Source: Sambucus nigra (lineage: Eukaryota > Streptophyta > Magnoliopsida > Dipsacales > Adoxaceae). From it: DNA of 64,000 nt. Of this stretch, positions 32,986 through 46,188 are shown in pieces (position 1 is the stretch's first letter; every line of letters starts with the position of its first letter). Location: the NCBI GenBank assembly GCA_949130495.1, contig OX422211.1, forward strand, positions 441,820,219-441,884,218, written 5' to 3'. The notes beneath the pieces were generated by a model. That model did no database searches, had not been told where the DNA came from, and worked only from the letters and a program-made list of their open reading frames with translations. Made by a program: the position numbers and the translations under genes.

Positions 32986-33261
32986 TGTGAAAGGAGAAAC
33001 GAAAGGAGTTGGGACATCAGGATGCAGTTACCCGATCTTTCATGTCTTACTCCTCAGATCGTGATGAGGATTATACAGGTCCATGTAGTGGATTCATTTT
33101 GTCAGGAGAAGATTCGACACATTCTAGCAGTGGGAGAAGAGTCTTGTTCATTAAGTTCTGAGGGAGGCTTGTGCTTCAATGGATGGCTGGTTATTACAGA
33201 GGGAAAGGATCTGCGACACGCGGTGATACCTGAGTCACATGGATCATGATTTATGATACAT

Positions 33262-34536
33262 CCCGATGGGGATAAGATGTACCAGGATATGAGGTGACAG
33301 TACTGAAGGAGTGGGATGAAAAGAGATATTGCTGAGTTTGTCTCAAAATGTACTACTTGTCATCTGGTGAAAGTGGACCATCAGAAATCATCAGGGTTAC
33401 TGCAGTCATTAGAAATTCCTATGAGGAAATGGGAGAGAATTTCCATAGATTTCATCTTAGGGTTGCCTACATCTCAGAGGAGTCACGATTCTATTTAGGT
33501 GATTATGGATCGGTTGACTAAGGTGGATCACTTTCTGCCAGTTCAGGCAGATTCTATAGCGGGGTAGCATACCCAGATATTCATTATTGAGGTAGTGAGA
33601 CTACACATAGTACCTCTTAATATTGTGTCTGACCGGGATAAGGTTTTTGTGCTTCGCTTTTGGGAGAGCCTTCGGGAGGCCATGGGTACGGAGCTGCGAT
33701 TGGGTACGATTTACCACCCGCAGACTGATGGGTAGACAGAGCGGACTAATCATATGTTAGAGGATATGTTGCGTATGTGTGTCCTTGACTTTAGAAGAGG
33801 TTGGGAGAAGTATCTTCCATTGGTGGAGTTCACGTATAATAACTCCTACTAGTTTACGATTGGCATGGCCCAATTTGAAGCATTATATGGTAGACCTTGT
33901 CATTCGCCTGCTTATTTCCTAGAGGTGGAGGATAACAAGATACTAGGTCCAGAGGTGATTTGGGAGACTACGACCAGAATGGAGATGATTTGGGGTCGTA
34001 TATGGGTAGCTCAAGACAGGCAGAAAAGCTACGTCGATGTTAAGCAGTTCTTTAGAGAGTTCGCCGTGGGGTACCAGGTTCTGTTACGAGTATCTCCTAT
34101 GAATGGGATAATGAAATTTGATAAGAAAGGAAAATTAGTGTCGAGGTACGTAGGGCCATTTTCTGTCATCGAGAGGATCGGACCAGTGGCATATAGATTG
34201 GGATTTTTGGAGCAATTACATCGGATATATGACGGGTTCCATATTTTTTTGCTTCGACGATATCTGCAAGATGAGTTAGCCCACACTCACATTGCACTGG
34301 AGGAGGTGGACTTACATCCATATAGTTCATATGAGGAGAGACCAGTGGCTATCCTAGACCATAGCGAGTGGAGACTGAGGTCGAAGATAGTACCTCTTAT
34401 GCGTATTAAGTGGGAGCACCACAACATCGGGGAGTCTACTTGGGAGCGTGAGGATGAGATGCGCGAGAAATTTCCAGAGCTTTTCTTACTAGGTAAACTT
34501 TTACTTTTCGAATTTCGGGACGAAATTTTGTTATAA
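33262..34536 (+). pseudogene. pol: element B integrase and chromodomain (decayed)
   Basis: Zinc-finger and core fragments (MKRDIAEFVSKCTTCHLVKV near 33316; SIDFILGLPTSQRSHDS near 33440) lead into a 223-codon open stretch 33865-34536. That stretch covers the integrase C-terminus (RYVGPFSVIERIGPVAYRLG) and a chromodomain-like end (VPLMRIKWEHHNIGESTWER). The core Glu region near 33725 contains a stop (GATGGGTAGACAGAG). The chromodomain marks the chromovirus branch. Confidence 0.82.
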
Positions 34537-34547
34537 GGGGGGAAATA
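34535..34547 (+). other. element B polypurine tract
   Basis: AAGGGGGGAAATA directly before the 3' LTR. The matching tract of element D is at 46147-46160 on the minus strand. Confidence 0.8.
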
Positions 34548-37498
34548 TGTAACACCCCGTAGTTTTATGATTTTTAAATATAGCATTAATTGAATTTAAT
34601 TTGAGAAATTAAATAAGGATTAATCCGGATTAAAATAAATATTAACTATCGAGTTAAGGGTTAGTATTTATTGATGTGCATTATGTTGAATATTACTGAG
34701 CGGATAAAGTAATATCTGATTATAAAATTATTATAATTGTCGCAAGTGAAAAATATGATAGTTACGATAATTAACTCGAGACACGTGTGTGAGTCGTGTC
34801 AGGACTAATTGAAAGGAATTAAGAATAAATTATTTATAAGTAATACAAATGGTCATTTCAAGTGCGTTGATGTGTTCAGAAGGGTCGAGATAGTCAGAAA
34901 AGTCTACCCGGGGTTTTAGTTTAGGCCCCGAGATAATTTTTGGCCAAATCGGCATCCGGGAGGGCGTTTTGGTAAATTCCATTTTTGAGAATTTTTTTCC
35001 CACGCAGCTTAGAGGAGAAATATATAACCTACGTGGGTTGGATTAGGGTTTTCATTCATAAGTTTCAAGAGATAGCCATAGAAGGTGAGGGAGAACAAAT
35101 TTCAAGGAACTAAGACCATTAACTACCACCTTGAACCACCATCGCCACCACCGTGTAAAATGGAGAATGAGGAACACACCCATTCCACTTATACCAGCGG
35201 ATCAGACCATCGAAATCAAGGCAAGTGTTTATTACTTACTTTTTGTTAGCACCATTTATGTTCATGTTAGTATAGGAGAATAGAACCCATGACTATGTAC
35301 GATTTTGAGGAAATTAGGAGATGTGAATTTTTAATCTGATATCGAATTGAACATAGGTCAATTCATTCATGTATTTAGAGGAAAAACCCATGAAATCATA
35401 TATTAATTGATGGACGAATCTGAGACATAATTGTTCTTGAATTGGAAATTAAATGGACTAGGGTTCTAATAGATTAAATTGGGGATTTCATATCTATTTC
35501 ATGTTTATAGATGATTTAATGATACTAAGATGTTAGAAATTGAATATGCATGTTGGTTTATCAATTGGTATAGTTATTTTGGTGTTTGGGAAGATTCTGT
35601 AGAGAATTTAAGAATGAAAATGGTGAAAGAACGCATTTGGATAAGAGCAATTTTTCACAGAGCTCCGGAATGGTCCGTTTCTCATCCGAATCGGTCCGTT
35701 TTTCAGTCGGATCAATTCATTTTTTCCAGTCGGACCGGTCCGATCTGCTTCATATTTTGCTCTCTTCTAAAATACTTAAGAACCTTTCAAATCTTAAAGT
35801 ACGAGTTTATGGTGAAGTATAATGAGAATTAGCCTAATAAACCATAGACCAAAGTTGAGTTAGGATTGGATCTTAGAGGGGTAAACTATGGGTTAGACTT
35901 AAATGGGTATTAATCGGGAGAAAATAACTACTTTAGAGAATAATTCAAGACTCGGAGAGTCGAGAGAAATGATGACTTAGCCCGGTAGGGTATAGGGACT
36001 TTAACCACTGTTATAATGTATAAACATAAGGATACCCTTCAAGTGATGAGGAATACTAGGGAGAATTCATTAATGAATTAAGCTATGAATTATTATTACG
36101 TAGATTATTCAGGATAAAAATGGACTAAGTATGTAACATGAAATGAAGGAGCTAGGTTGTGCGTATACCTATATGTGATTTATTATGTGTATGACATACC
36201 TACGCTACTTGCTATCGCCGGAGGTTTTGAAAATGATAGAGGACAGTCTTATCCTGATGAGCCATCAGGGGGATTTTAGATTTGGCACCTCAGAACATAG
36301 TACGTTGGTTAGATTGCTATTTATGAGAACGTTGGTATTGAGCGATCATTTGGGTGCATAGGTATATGCGTAGCCCAAAGGCTTAGGACTATGTTCGCCT
36401 CCAATATGTGTGATTTTTTTATCCGGTTCGTAGGAGATTTCCAAACCGATAGTCCTTGTTTGAGTACGAGATGTACCTAGACTTGATAGCAGAGTATGCA
36501 TTGCACTACAAGTATAGCCTTGGGGTGCTGTATTGGTGTGTATATATATATTGATGTGGATATATGTATACTTATGATACTATCTACCGTGCGATAGTTG
36601 TAGATGATTAAGATAATGAGATAAAGTACCTTAAGTTGTGAATACTTAACTTTAGTGTGATAACACTTAATCGAGATAATGAATGTTGAAACATTTAATA
36701 CAAGTATTGGGGAATACAGAATACTACTACGAGTCATAATTAGAAGTATAAGTCTATGACCTAGGTGGTCAGGTTATAAATCTCCAGGTTGGATTAGATG
36801 TACGTTAGGCGTGCACAATAGTTGAGAAGTGAGAATATCATGTGAGAGTTCGTACTAGCATGCGCATAATACTTGCTTCATTGCAAATTTTAAATAATTG
36901 CTAAAACAAAATATTTTCACAACTTGGGCTCTGACCCGTTCTTGCATATTCTCTTCTCTCTTATATTATTTATATCAAGTGTCCAACCATAAGGACGCTA
37001 GGCTTAGACGGTCAAACAGTTTGACGTGTTGCTGGTCCTCGTGCTTAGACGCCTCCACTCTCATTTCATACAGTTCTATTTAGACATTTCATTTAGGGCA
37101 TGTGTCGCCCATTCTCAGTTATTTTATTAGGGAGATTGTACTTCCTTCTTTTCAGTATTTAGTTATTTAGTTGGATTCAGTTATATTAGTTTATGTTTGA
37201 GACTTTGAACTGAAATGTTTTATACAGCCGTATTTATTTCAGCAGTTGATTCATATCCAGTATCTATTTTATTCATCTGTATGGTAAATGATTGTGTCTT
37301 AATAATAGGTGTTTATTTATGGATGATTTGGGTATAACTTAAGATGGAAAATATTTCGACACTAACTTAATTAATTACTAGGTTATTAATAGTGTTAAAT
37401 ATTTTCGACAATGATGCTGAGAATCAACCAACCGAACATTCTATTTTAAATTTAATAAAGGACTGATCATCTGGTATTTAATTAGTCGGGGTGTTACA
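34548..37498 (+). repeat. element B 3' LTR
   Basis: 2,951 bp, counterpart of 21198-24157, with about one substitution in every 12 bases in the parts compared. It ends GGGGTGTTACA and is followed by the 5-bp flank gagag. Confidence 0.88.
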
Positions 37499-37605
37499 GA
37501 GAGTAGACGATTTTGAGGTATAATGAGAGGAGAGAGAATGGTAGTATTAATTGAAATGGGTCAATATTAACACTTCTAATACTATTATATTAGAGCTATA
37601 CTGTA

Positions 37606-37720
37606 GATACTACAAGGATTTAATTTTTCCATATAAAACTTTATATTTTCAAGAAGCTCTCTCACATGTGTTTTTCCTTGAGCCTAACACGTGGACACAT
37701 TTATATTGGTTGATGTTTTC
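37606..37720. repeat. tandem duplication, unit 2 part 2
   Basis: TTTAATTTTTCCATATAAAA and AGCTCTCTCACATGTG match unit 1 at about 16440-16525. The piece is cut by the Athila insertion at 37721, and the unit resumes at 57937. Confidence 0.8.
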
Positions 37721-39388
37721 TGATGAGTGCATTACTTTGTATGAAATTTGCCCAATTATATGCCTTGTTAGGCCCGTTGTAACATAAATATTGAGCTTTT
37801 AGAGTCTTTTTCGTAAATTAAAAGAAAAATGCAAGTTTGAATAAAATTTGAGTTAAAAATATGATTTTAATAACTCTGGGGTGAAATCATAATCATCAAA
37901 CTTTACGGGCCTGAAAATAATTTTTAAATGTTTATCTAGGCAAAATAAAGTTCTCTTTGAAATTTGGTTGAATTCTGAATTAAAACAAGCAATTTTTGAA
38001 TTTCGGGGGAGAAAATACAAAGAAGGGTAACTCTGTATTTTTTTAAATATTTATGACCCTAAATTTGAATTAATTATTTTTATTTTGCATTTTTACAGGT
38101 ACCCCAGAAATTTGGACAACAAAGGAGTCGATGTACAAAAATTGTCAGGATACGTCGCGACGCGACACGACCCGATTGACACAGCTGTACTAAATATTTT
38201 TTATAAAATCGCTACAGCGTCCTTTGAGGCAGTGCCATAGCTTATCGAAAAGGTGTTGACAAGACTCACAACTTTGAAGTTTGGACGAAAATGAGATTTT
38301 GAAGTTTGGGAAGTCAAAAATGAGATTAAAGTTGGTGCTGTGAATTGTGACGTGAATAGTGCCAAAATTGGAGATAATTATCTCCAACTTTTTTCAAGAC
38401 TCCATGAGATAATTATCATGTCAAATACAATCAATCAAGAAGAGTCCCACCTCATCCAAATACCCTACCCCTAACCCTATAAATAGGACCATTGGATTCA
38501 TTATTTTTTACACAAAGTTATCGAGGGCGACTTTAGATTAATTGTTGGTAGTGTTAGTTTGAGTGTTTCATTTATATTTGAGGGCTAATAATTATTATGG
38601 GAGGAATTCTGTCAAGAATATTTGTGTCACACCATTTGTAAGTTTCATTATTTAATAAAAATTAACATTCATTCTTGCAAATTTATTATGTCTATAATTA
38701 TGCTCGCTTAATTTCTTTACTAGGACTAAGTGAAATTTATCACGTCTCTTTAATATTGTGCATGATTTAAATTCATTTTTTTCCCTATATGTGCTAAAGG
38801 TTTTAAAAATTCGGTATTCATTTAAAACGACATGAGATTGTGTTTTAAACCTTCGACATTGTTTGAAAAAAATTATTTTATTTTATTTTAAGTATGAGTA
38901 CTTTTTGATGGGTTATACTTTTATTAATTTGATTGATAGCCCATGCTTAAAGACTATTTTGAAATTTAAAAGTGAACATTTTGAGGGAATAGAAATTTTA
39001 GGCTTCTAAATTTAGAGACGTTAAATTTTATTTTGGATTTCTAACGTGTTATTTTTTGAATTAAATACAACGAGAGTCGGTTTAATTTGAGTTATAAAAT
39101 CGGGATTGAAGAATTTAAATTGTTGCACGGTGTTAGTTTAACGTGATAAATGGATCCAACGTCCTAGTTTTCACACACACTTAATTATATCTTTCGTAGT
39201 TACACTTTTTATTTGTGTTAGCTTAGTTTAATATTACATCTCATCTCTAAAACCATTTAGTCTAGTTGGACAGTCACAATTATTTTTAATGAAAAAAATT
39301 GATAAATCTCTGTGGGTTCGACCCGTACTTACACTCGCTATTCTATAGTAGCCCGTGAACTTGCGGTATTTTATAAAATTAACAAACA
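37721..39388 (+). repeat. element C 5' LTR
   Basis: 1,668 bp, paired with 56262-57936. It has CTATAAATAG at 38477-38486 as a TATA box and ends AACAAACA just before the primer site. Confidence 0.9.
38477..38486 (+). promoter_or_regulatory. TATA box of element C LTR promoter
   Basis: CTATAAATAG, preserved at 57019-57028 in the other LTR although the LTRs differ at roughly one base in ten. It sits mid-LTR, as expected. Confidence 0.65.
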
Positions 39389-39394
39389 AGTTTT

Positions 39395-39412
39395 TGGCAC
39401 CATTGTCGGGGA
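39395..39412 (+). other. element C primer binding site
   Basis: TGGCACCATTGTCGGGGA, six bases after the 5' LTR. Plant Athila-type elements carry TGGCGCCGTTGCCGGGGA-like sites here, so this is a slightly decayed version. Confidence 0.75.
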
Positions 39413-40952
39413 TTTATTCGAATTTTTTTAAAAAAAAGTGGTGACTTTCGGATTTTTTTTTTACTTTTCGCATTTTTGTTAGTAAAAAATCATTAAAAAA
39501 AGTAGAAATTTCTGGGGAAAAAAATCAGCAACAATATTTCTATTTTTCTGGGTAAAATAAAAATTCAGATTTAAGTTTTTTTTAATAAATAGCACTTTTG
39601 GCACTAAGTTTATACTAAAATACATTAAATTTTTTTAAAAAAAAATAGTTTTTTTTCTGAAATTTCCAGATTTGTGTTTTTTCAGTAGGTAGACCCTAAA
39701 AAAAAAATTATTTCATAAGTGTGTTTTGTTTTTTTGTGTAAAATACACCACTAGTGCATGTGTCGTGTTTTTTTTCTTCTCTTTTCTTTAATTTTTTTTG
39801 GTGTCGCACTTTCCATTTGGTGTAGTTCTTTTTTTAGAAGCATATTCAAAGAAGAAGAAATTGTGCAAAAGATGGAAAAAAAAAGAGAAAAAAAAGTGAA
39901 GAACAATTTGAAAAGGTGTTAACGGTCCTGCGCAAACGTGAAGAAAAAAATTATGCAATCTTGCCACGAGCACTTGGAACTCTCGGGGACGATTGAAACG
40001 TAGGGGGTGTTTCCCTCTGATCGACGTCAACTTAAACATCGGCCCGGCGTAAATAAGTGATTGTAAAAAGTTCACGCCGGACTGCTGCTACATAATTTAA
40101 TTTTGAACGTTGCATAAATTGACTTAAGGGCAAAATCCGTGTGAAAGATAAGGGGGGGATTTCATCACCCTTCCTTAGCCCGAAAATCACTAAATAACCA
40201 AGCATTTGCATATCTCGAGCCATCACATAGGTATATTTATAAAGTTGAGAATCCAAATTGTTTTGGACTCTCTAACTTAAGAAGGCCACTTTTGTAACTT
40301 TATTTGCATGTTTGACACCGGATAATTTTATACCACCTTGGAGGTTTTTTGTTTATCCCATTCCTTATGGGTTAAGGATCTCACTTAGGATAACTTGTTC
40401 CATCTAATATCCTATCCCAAACTATACCAAATATTGGATAGGATATTTTAATCCAATATGACCCTCTTATACGACACATCAAACGGGGCCTTAATTTCAA
40501 ATCAAGTAGACATTGGCCTTAGGATATCACATAGCTCATAGGAAACCTCTTAATGAGGCTAGAATTAAAAGCTACTCCAACGCGAACTTGTCAAATCGAT
40601 CTCGTTTCTCCTTGTCTAGGATTGGTGGTTTTTAATGTCTTCGTACCGACCACTTACCTGGAGGAAAAAAATGGGATTTGAGTCGATAATCGCAATTGTC
40701 GTCTTCTAAATTCTTCCATTGTCAAAGAGTAGGAGCTGTCTAATTAGGGAGATTAATTCAAAGACCCATTGCTATCGTCGATTGATCTCGAGAAAACTAG
40801 ATTTTAAAATTTAAATTCCCTCGACTAAATTAGATGATTCAATTTGCTATGTGTTAGCTTGGAATTACGTCTTGATTCAACTTTTTTTAAAATTTTCTTC
40901 ACATAAAAAAAATTATAAAAAAATAAAAAAAATATTCAGGTGAGCTCAGTGC
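39413..40952 (+). other. element C 5' untranslated region
   Basis: A long T-rich then mixed leader with no supported ORF on the plus strand. Minus-strand ORFs at 39788-40256 have no recognisable motifs. Long leaders before gag are usual in Athila elements. Confidence 0.55.
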
Positions 40953-42703
40953 ATGCGAAGTTGGTTTCGAGATCATACCGATCGTTTGTCGAGTATGGAG
41001 TCTAGCATTCTCGATACTTATGTATGTAGATTTTCGATATTCACCGAGATGGGAGACGAGTTTGCACCACGTGCCCTCAAAGATTACCTTTATCCGACTA
41101 GGTCTAGTCAACCTTCGTGCACACGTCTACCCGATCACACTGCGAATAATTTTCTATTCCATCATGGAACAATCCGAATGTTGCCCATGTTTTTAGGTAC
41201 CGACAAAGAGGATCCCTACCTTCACATTCGGGAATTCGAGGAGATATGTGGGACCATTAAGTATCAACAACTCACTGATGAGTCCCATTCTCGTTGAAAG
41301 ACAAAGCCAAGAGTTGGTTTAACTCATTAACACCCGAATCCATCACCACTTGGAACCATGTGAGTGTCGCCTTCCTGCAAAAATTATTTCCCAACCAAAA
41401 GACGGCATCGATACGTCACGCCATCAACACATTTAGCCAAAAGGAGGGAGAAGCCTTATGGATGTATTTGGAGAAATTCAAGGACTTTCTACTGCAATGT
41501 CCGCACCATGGGATTGAGATCGGAAGACAAGTACAAATTTTGTATAAGGGGTTCGATTGTAATACTCGAGCTATGCTCGAGTCATTATGTAATGGTGATT
41601 TTATTGAGAAAAGTGACGTTGACGGTTGGATATTCCTAGAATCCGTAGAGAAAAAGTTACAGCGATGGGCACCCAATAGAGAATCTAGGTCCACCACGTC
41701 CAATGAGGGTTTCTCTTACTAAGTCAAACAAAGTTATGATTTAAATGCCAAAGTGGACACATTGGCCCGACGCTTAGAAGCTTTAAAGATGAGCAAAGTG
41801 GGCTATCGAACCACACCTGCGGTCATTAAACATATAGGTTCCCATATGTGTATACTTTGCGATGCATTTGACCACTTAGTTGAGAATTGTCCCACCCTTC
41901 CGACCCACAAGGCAATCGCCGAGCAAGCTAATACCCTATTCCAAAATAGGCCGAAGTACGACCCGTATTCCAATGCGTACATTCTAGAGTGGCGAGATCA
42001 CCCTAATTTTTCATGGTCTAAAGGTCAATACCAAGAAAGTGGGAGTCAATCTTCTGTTAACCCACCCCCGAGTTTCCAAAAGAATGCTCCCGAGCCATTA
42101 TATCCTTCATCCCAAAAGATCCAAGCTTTAGAGGATACGATGAATTTGCTTGCTCAAAGTACCCTTCAATTCCAGCAGCCGACTCAGAGTTTCCTCCAAT
42201 CCACCCAACAAAGCTTGCATGCAAACACTCAATCCGTAGCCAAACTCAAAGTTCAAGTGAGTCAATTAGCGAACGCGTTGAGTGAGATAAACAAGGGAAC
42301 ATTCCCGAGTAAACCTGAGCCCAATCCTAACGGTAACTTACCTAAAGAGCAATATTTTATTCAAGACAACGTCGGTTCATCACAAACCCAAGAGGATGTA
42401 AAAGCCATCATCACGCTTAGGTCTGGTAAGGAAGGTGAAAAGAATGTCTCACCACCCATCGAGAGTGAATATGAGAAATGTAAGGAGAAGGAAGATCCAC
42501 ATGTGGATCCAACTTCCTCCCCACCCTTATCTTCCGAGCCATCTGTAGAGACCTATGTTCCAAAAGCTCCATTTTCCCAGCGATTGGTTCCCCAAAAGAA
42601 GAAGGCGCAAGTTGATAAGATGTTGGAAGTATTCAAGAAAGTACAAATCAATATCCCATTGCTTGACGTTATACAACAAGTCCTATCCTATGCCAAATTT
42701 TAG
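40953..42703 (+). pseudogene. gag: element C gag (Athila type, broken)
   Basis: The reading begins in the 40953 frame with FLFHHGTIRMLPMFLGTDKE and TDKEDPYLHIREFEEIC, the hallmark Athila gag block. Near 41290 it shifts to the 41294 frame: DKAKSWFNSLTPESITTW, FLQKLFPNQKTASIRHAI, EGEALWMYLEKFKDFLLQCP, ILYKGFDCNTRAMLES. A TAA at 41720-41722 is followed in the same frame by ARRLEALKMSKVGYRT and a CCHC-like CILCDAFDHLVENCP near 41855-41900. The Gln-rich spacer (about 42160-42230) and a Pro/Ser-rich region follow. TAG at 42701-42703 separates it from the protease, which lies in the same frame. An initiator ATG is not clear; the true start probably lies upstream of 40953. Confidence 0.85.
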
Positions 42704-43225
42704 AAGGACCTTTGTACCTTTAAGAGACACACCAACGTGCCCAAGAAAGCTTTTCTCGCCGACCAAGCAAGCTCGATCATTTCCTATAGAACTCCTGTCA
42801 AGTATAAGGATCCCGAGACATCGACAATCTCTATTGAGATAGGTAAGCATCACTTCGAGAAATCCCCCTTAGACTTAGGAGCAAGCGTGAACCTTCTGTC
42901 GTACACCATGTACGAGAAACTAGATTTGGAGGGGGTTAAAGCCCACTAAGATGACCTTGTCCTTAGCCGACCGATCCATTAAGTGTCTAGAGGTGTTGAA
43001 AAAGATGTACTGATTAAAGTGCTTGAGTTTATTTTTTGGTAGACTTTGTGGTCTTAGACATGCAACACGTACTAAACTCAACCTCAAAAATCTCGATCAA
43101 CCTCGACCGACCCTTTTTGGCCACCTTCGACGCTGTCATTCAATGTCGTAGTGGGTAACTAAACCTGCCGTTTAGGAACATGACCATGAATTTGAACGTT
43201 TCTAATTTAGAGAGGCCATCGTCTG
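42704..43225 (+). pseudogene. pol: element C protease (Athila type), cut by element D
   Basis: FLADQASSIISYRTPVKYKD leads to the protease active-site region SPLDLGASVNLLSY near 42867-42908, where Athila proteins usually have DLGAS. The frame stops at TAA 42947-42949 after KAH, and related coding sequence continues in other frames (VVLDMQHVLNS near 43047). Element D is inserted at 43225. The sequence on its far side (53951 on) does not resume as RT. Confidence 0.75.
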
Positions 43226-46146
43226 TGTGACACCCCGACTAATTAAATACCGGGTAGCTACTCCTTTATTAAATTAATACAAAATGCCAAGTTGGTCCAG
43301 TTAATAGCATCACTGTCGAAAACATTTTTTATAGTTACTAACCACCTAGTATTTAAAAAGTAAGTTGCCAAATTTTAATTTAAGTCTGATTTACATACAA
43401 TAAAAGAATAATGTAAGAACAACATAATCCATTCACCATAACGAAGCAATATAATAACCAACAAAATAATAAGAAGTCCGGAGGAAAACTCCTCACCCAA
43501 TCCCACAACCGAAAATAATATGACAAGTCTGAAACCTGAATTAATTACATGCCCGAAGTCTGAATAACTGAAATAAATGAAATGTCTCTAAAAGAAATGG
43601 GCGACATGCCCTACAACTGATAAATGCTGAATATTTAGTCAAGATAGATGAAGCGTCTACAAGCAAAGTCCTGTAACTTCCACAAACAGCTACAGCTCGT
43701 CACCTGAATGAGGATCCTAAGAATGGTGTCCTTGTGGCTGGGCACCTAAAATGGTTTTTACAAAAATAGATTTGAAAGCAAATGGGTCAGAGCCCGAAAG
43801 TGGAAATCATTTTAAAAACAACAAGTGTTTTAATAACATTAAAACATTAAATGCAAAATACATGTTAGGACGTACACTCACATGAAATTCTCACACCTCG
43901 ACTACATGTGCACTCCTAACGTACCGTACCCATCTAAATAACATACATATCTAACCAAACCGTAATACGTTCTACCCCTTACTACTCCATTCCCATATTA
44001 CATTTTAGCGTTATCAATTAAATAGAGGGCTTTACTTAAAATCAGATTCTCAATTAGTAAAACAATTCACTATTGATTAACCCGTTATGTCTTCTCAAAA
44101 CATTACCATAACTATATTCACAATACCAACATGAAAGTTCCCATTAATTAAGTGTATATTATTCACGTCATAAATATACAATACAAGCACCCTGAGACTA
44201 AGCTGCGGTTCACACATACTCTGCTATCCATCCCGGTACATCACGTACATAAGGATCACGCATTCCGAATCTCTCAGGAATCGTTCTCAGATAACAATAA
44301 TCACAAACAATGGAGGCGAACACAGTCACATCACATGGGTCACGCACATACCTGCGCTCCCACGATCAGCAGACTTATTAACATCCCAATAAGTACTTCT
44401 CTGACCTATGTTCATCGAGGTACCAGTCTAAATCTGGGCAACACAAGGATTAGAGGGCCCTAAGAGAACGTAAACCTCCCGTGATAGCAAGTATGGTAGG
44501 TATGTCATACACATAAAATCAATACATATTCTAAGTATGCACACATCTTAGTAATCACCATAATTTATTTGTAGTACACTTCTCATTCTCGTACCTACGT
44601 ATAATGTTACACAATTTACATATTCCCGGATGATACAATTATACAAGCCATTAATTGTTCTCACGTTGTTATAGACACTCACGTCCTAATCCATAATTTC
44701 CATTTGGTTCGAATCACACTTCTAGGTTTTACTCCTCTATATATCTCAAATGTCCCTACTATATCAATTTATCATTAAGGGAAGGTTATCTCTACAAGTA
44801 AATAAGGTTACGGGACACGCGAAATCAAAACAGGCTAAAAAGCCTAAACTGTCAACTCGTTAGAAGTCTCGTTCGAACGAGAGTTCGTTCGAACGAAGTG
44901 GGCCTTCTAACGAGATCTCGTTCGAACGAAAGTCATCGAACAAACACCCCTCTCGTTAGAAGTCAAACTGTTAACTCGTTAGAAGCTCGTTCGAACGAGC
45001 TCGTTCGAACGACCTGGGCAGGTCTTCTAACGAGTGGCCAGCTTCGAACCCAGAATTTCCCTATATCGTTTTTCCAACTTTTCTTCCTCTCCAAACTCAT
45101 CTAAACATCAATCCAACCATTGTACATGGGTTCTAATCATTCCTAAACATACTTAGGTTATATATTAACGTTTATATAGGGCCAATTCTTCCTAAACATC
45201 ATTGAATCATCAAATCCCTTCATTTATCCCCAAATCATATGAACATGAACCCTAAAATTTTAAAATCACCAATGGGTATAATTAAATCCGTTTTTGTTAT
45301 GAAAAAGGTGTATTTCCATCAGAATAATCCTCCTAACACAATTCTACATGCAATCCTTTCATCAAAATATAAAGTTCTAATTCCAAATAATGGGTTTTTA
45401 TCAAACTCCCAAGAACAATACAAATTCTGTCAATTTCCTACGCATGGAAGAAACATTCTTTGTAATAAACGGAATTAAACCACTTGCCTTATGTGTATCT
45501 CTAATTTTGATGTTGAAGATTGAATCGTTCTCTCTCTCTCTGCAGAATTTCTCCTCTCTCTCTCTCCAAGCTTTTCTTCTCCAAAGTGACAATGGTGGCT
45601 AGGGTTTTTTTTTGCCTTAGGAACTTTTGGGACTAATTCTAATAACCCCCGTAGCCCATTAAGTTATTAGTGGGTTTAGTGGGTAATTACTAAATCATAT
45701 AATTATTTCCTAATTTTCGTGGGTTTTAATTCCCAAAAATCCAAAATTACCAAACTACCCTTATACGTTGCCGGTATGGCCTAAAAATGCCCCGGGACCC
45801 AAACTAAACCCCCGGCTAGTGTTTTCTGACTATTTCGACCCTTCCGGACGCGTTGGCGCACTCAAAACGACCATACAGTTAATAGAAATAAAATTTACTT
45901 TTTAATTAAATAATAATATTCCTGACGCGACTGTCACACGCGTCTCAACAAAATTTCCCAAATTGTCGTATATCAATCTCACGACAAATTTGATAATTCA
46001 ACATTCATATATAGCCATATATACTCATTAAAATCAAATACCAACTCGCATCTCGCTAGTATTTTTATCCGGATTAATTTCCAATTAATACACATTTAAT
46101 TCAATTAATCCCATAAATAAATATCACAAAAATACGGGGTATTATA
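43226..46146 (-). repeat. element D 3' LTR
   Basis: 2,921 bp. In element orientation it runs 46146 to 43226 and starts TATAATACCCCG, a change from the TGTAATACCCCG of its partner (two terminal-region substitutions, so the TG end is lost). It ends GGGGTGTCACA. Confidence 0.9.
44860..45012. repeat. CGTTCGAACG palindrome array in 3' LTR of D
   Basis: Five TTCGAA-centred palindromes of the form CTCGTTCGAACGAG, mixed with CTCGTTAGAAG and its complement CTTCTAACGAG. The partner LTR has seven (52640-52815). Confidence 0.85.
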
Positions 46147-46160
46147 TACTTCCCCCCTAA
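46147..46160 (-). other. element D polypurine tract
   Basis: Minus-strand TAGGGGGGAAGTA directly upstream of the 3' LTR. Confidence 0.8.
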
Positions 46161-46188
46161 TAACAGAATTTCGTCCCGAAATTCGAAA

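Larger units (their letters stand above)
21198..37498 (+). mobile_element. element B: old Tekay-type chromovirus
   Basis: LTRs 21198-24157 and 34548-37498 (both ~2.95 kb, starting TGTAACACCCCGTA and ending GGGGTGT-ACA) bracket a TGGTATCAG primer site, a decayed gag-pol ending in a chromodomain, and a polypurine tract. The flanks are aagag (21193-21197) and gagag (37499-37503), a 5-bp target duplication with one change. LTRs look ~91-92% alike over the first 200 bp, so this is an old insertion. Its reading frame has dozens of stops. A 5.7 kb CACTA transposon sits between the primer site and gag. Gene content and LTR ends are close to element D, so the two belong to related families. Confidence 0.9.
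19867..37605. mobile_element. insertion complex in unit 2 (Helitron-like outer sequence holding element B)
   Basis: Comparing unit 2 with uninterrupted unit 1 at 16425 shows everything from about ACTAATATATACCTCGTGCG (19868) to about TTAGAGCTATAC (37602) to be inserted. Without element B it would be ~1.4 kb. The opening ATATATACC-CGTGCGATG is reminiscent of plant Helitron 5' ends, there are no terminal inverted repeats, and a small hairpin (CTAATA...TATTAG) lies near the 3' end. A clean 5'-TC and CTRR-3' pair is not seen, so the class is uncertain. The left arm (19867-21197) is A-rich with a diverged local repeat (GATCCGATCACG... near 20804, 20872 and 20941) and no gene. Confidence 0.4.

Noticed and set aside
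44152..44463. Small ORF conserved at 51926-52237 (likewise 45239-45478 and 53043-53282)
   Set aside because: Conserved only because both lie in the paired LTRs of element D. No domain, and they sit antisense to the element's transcription.
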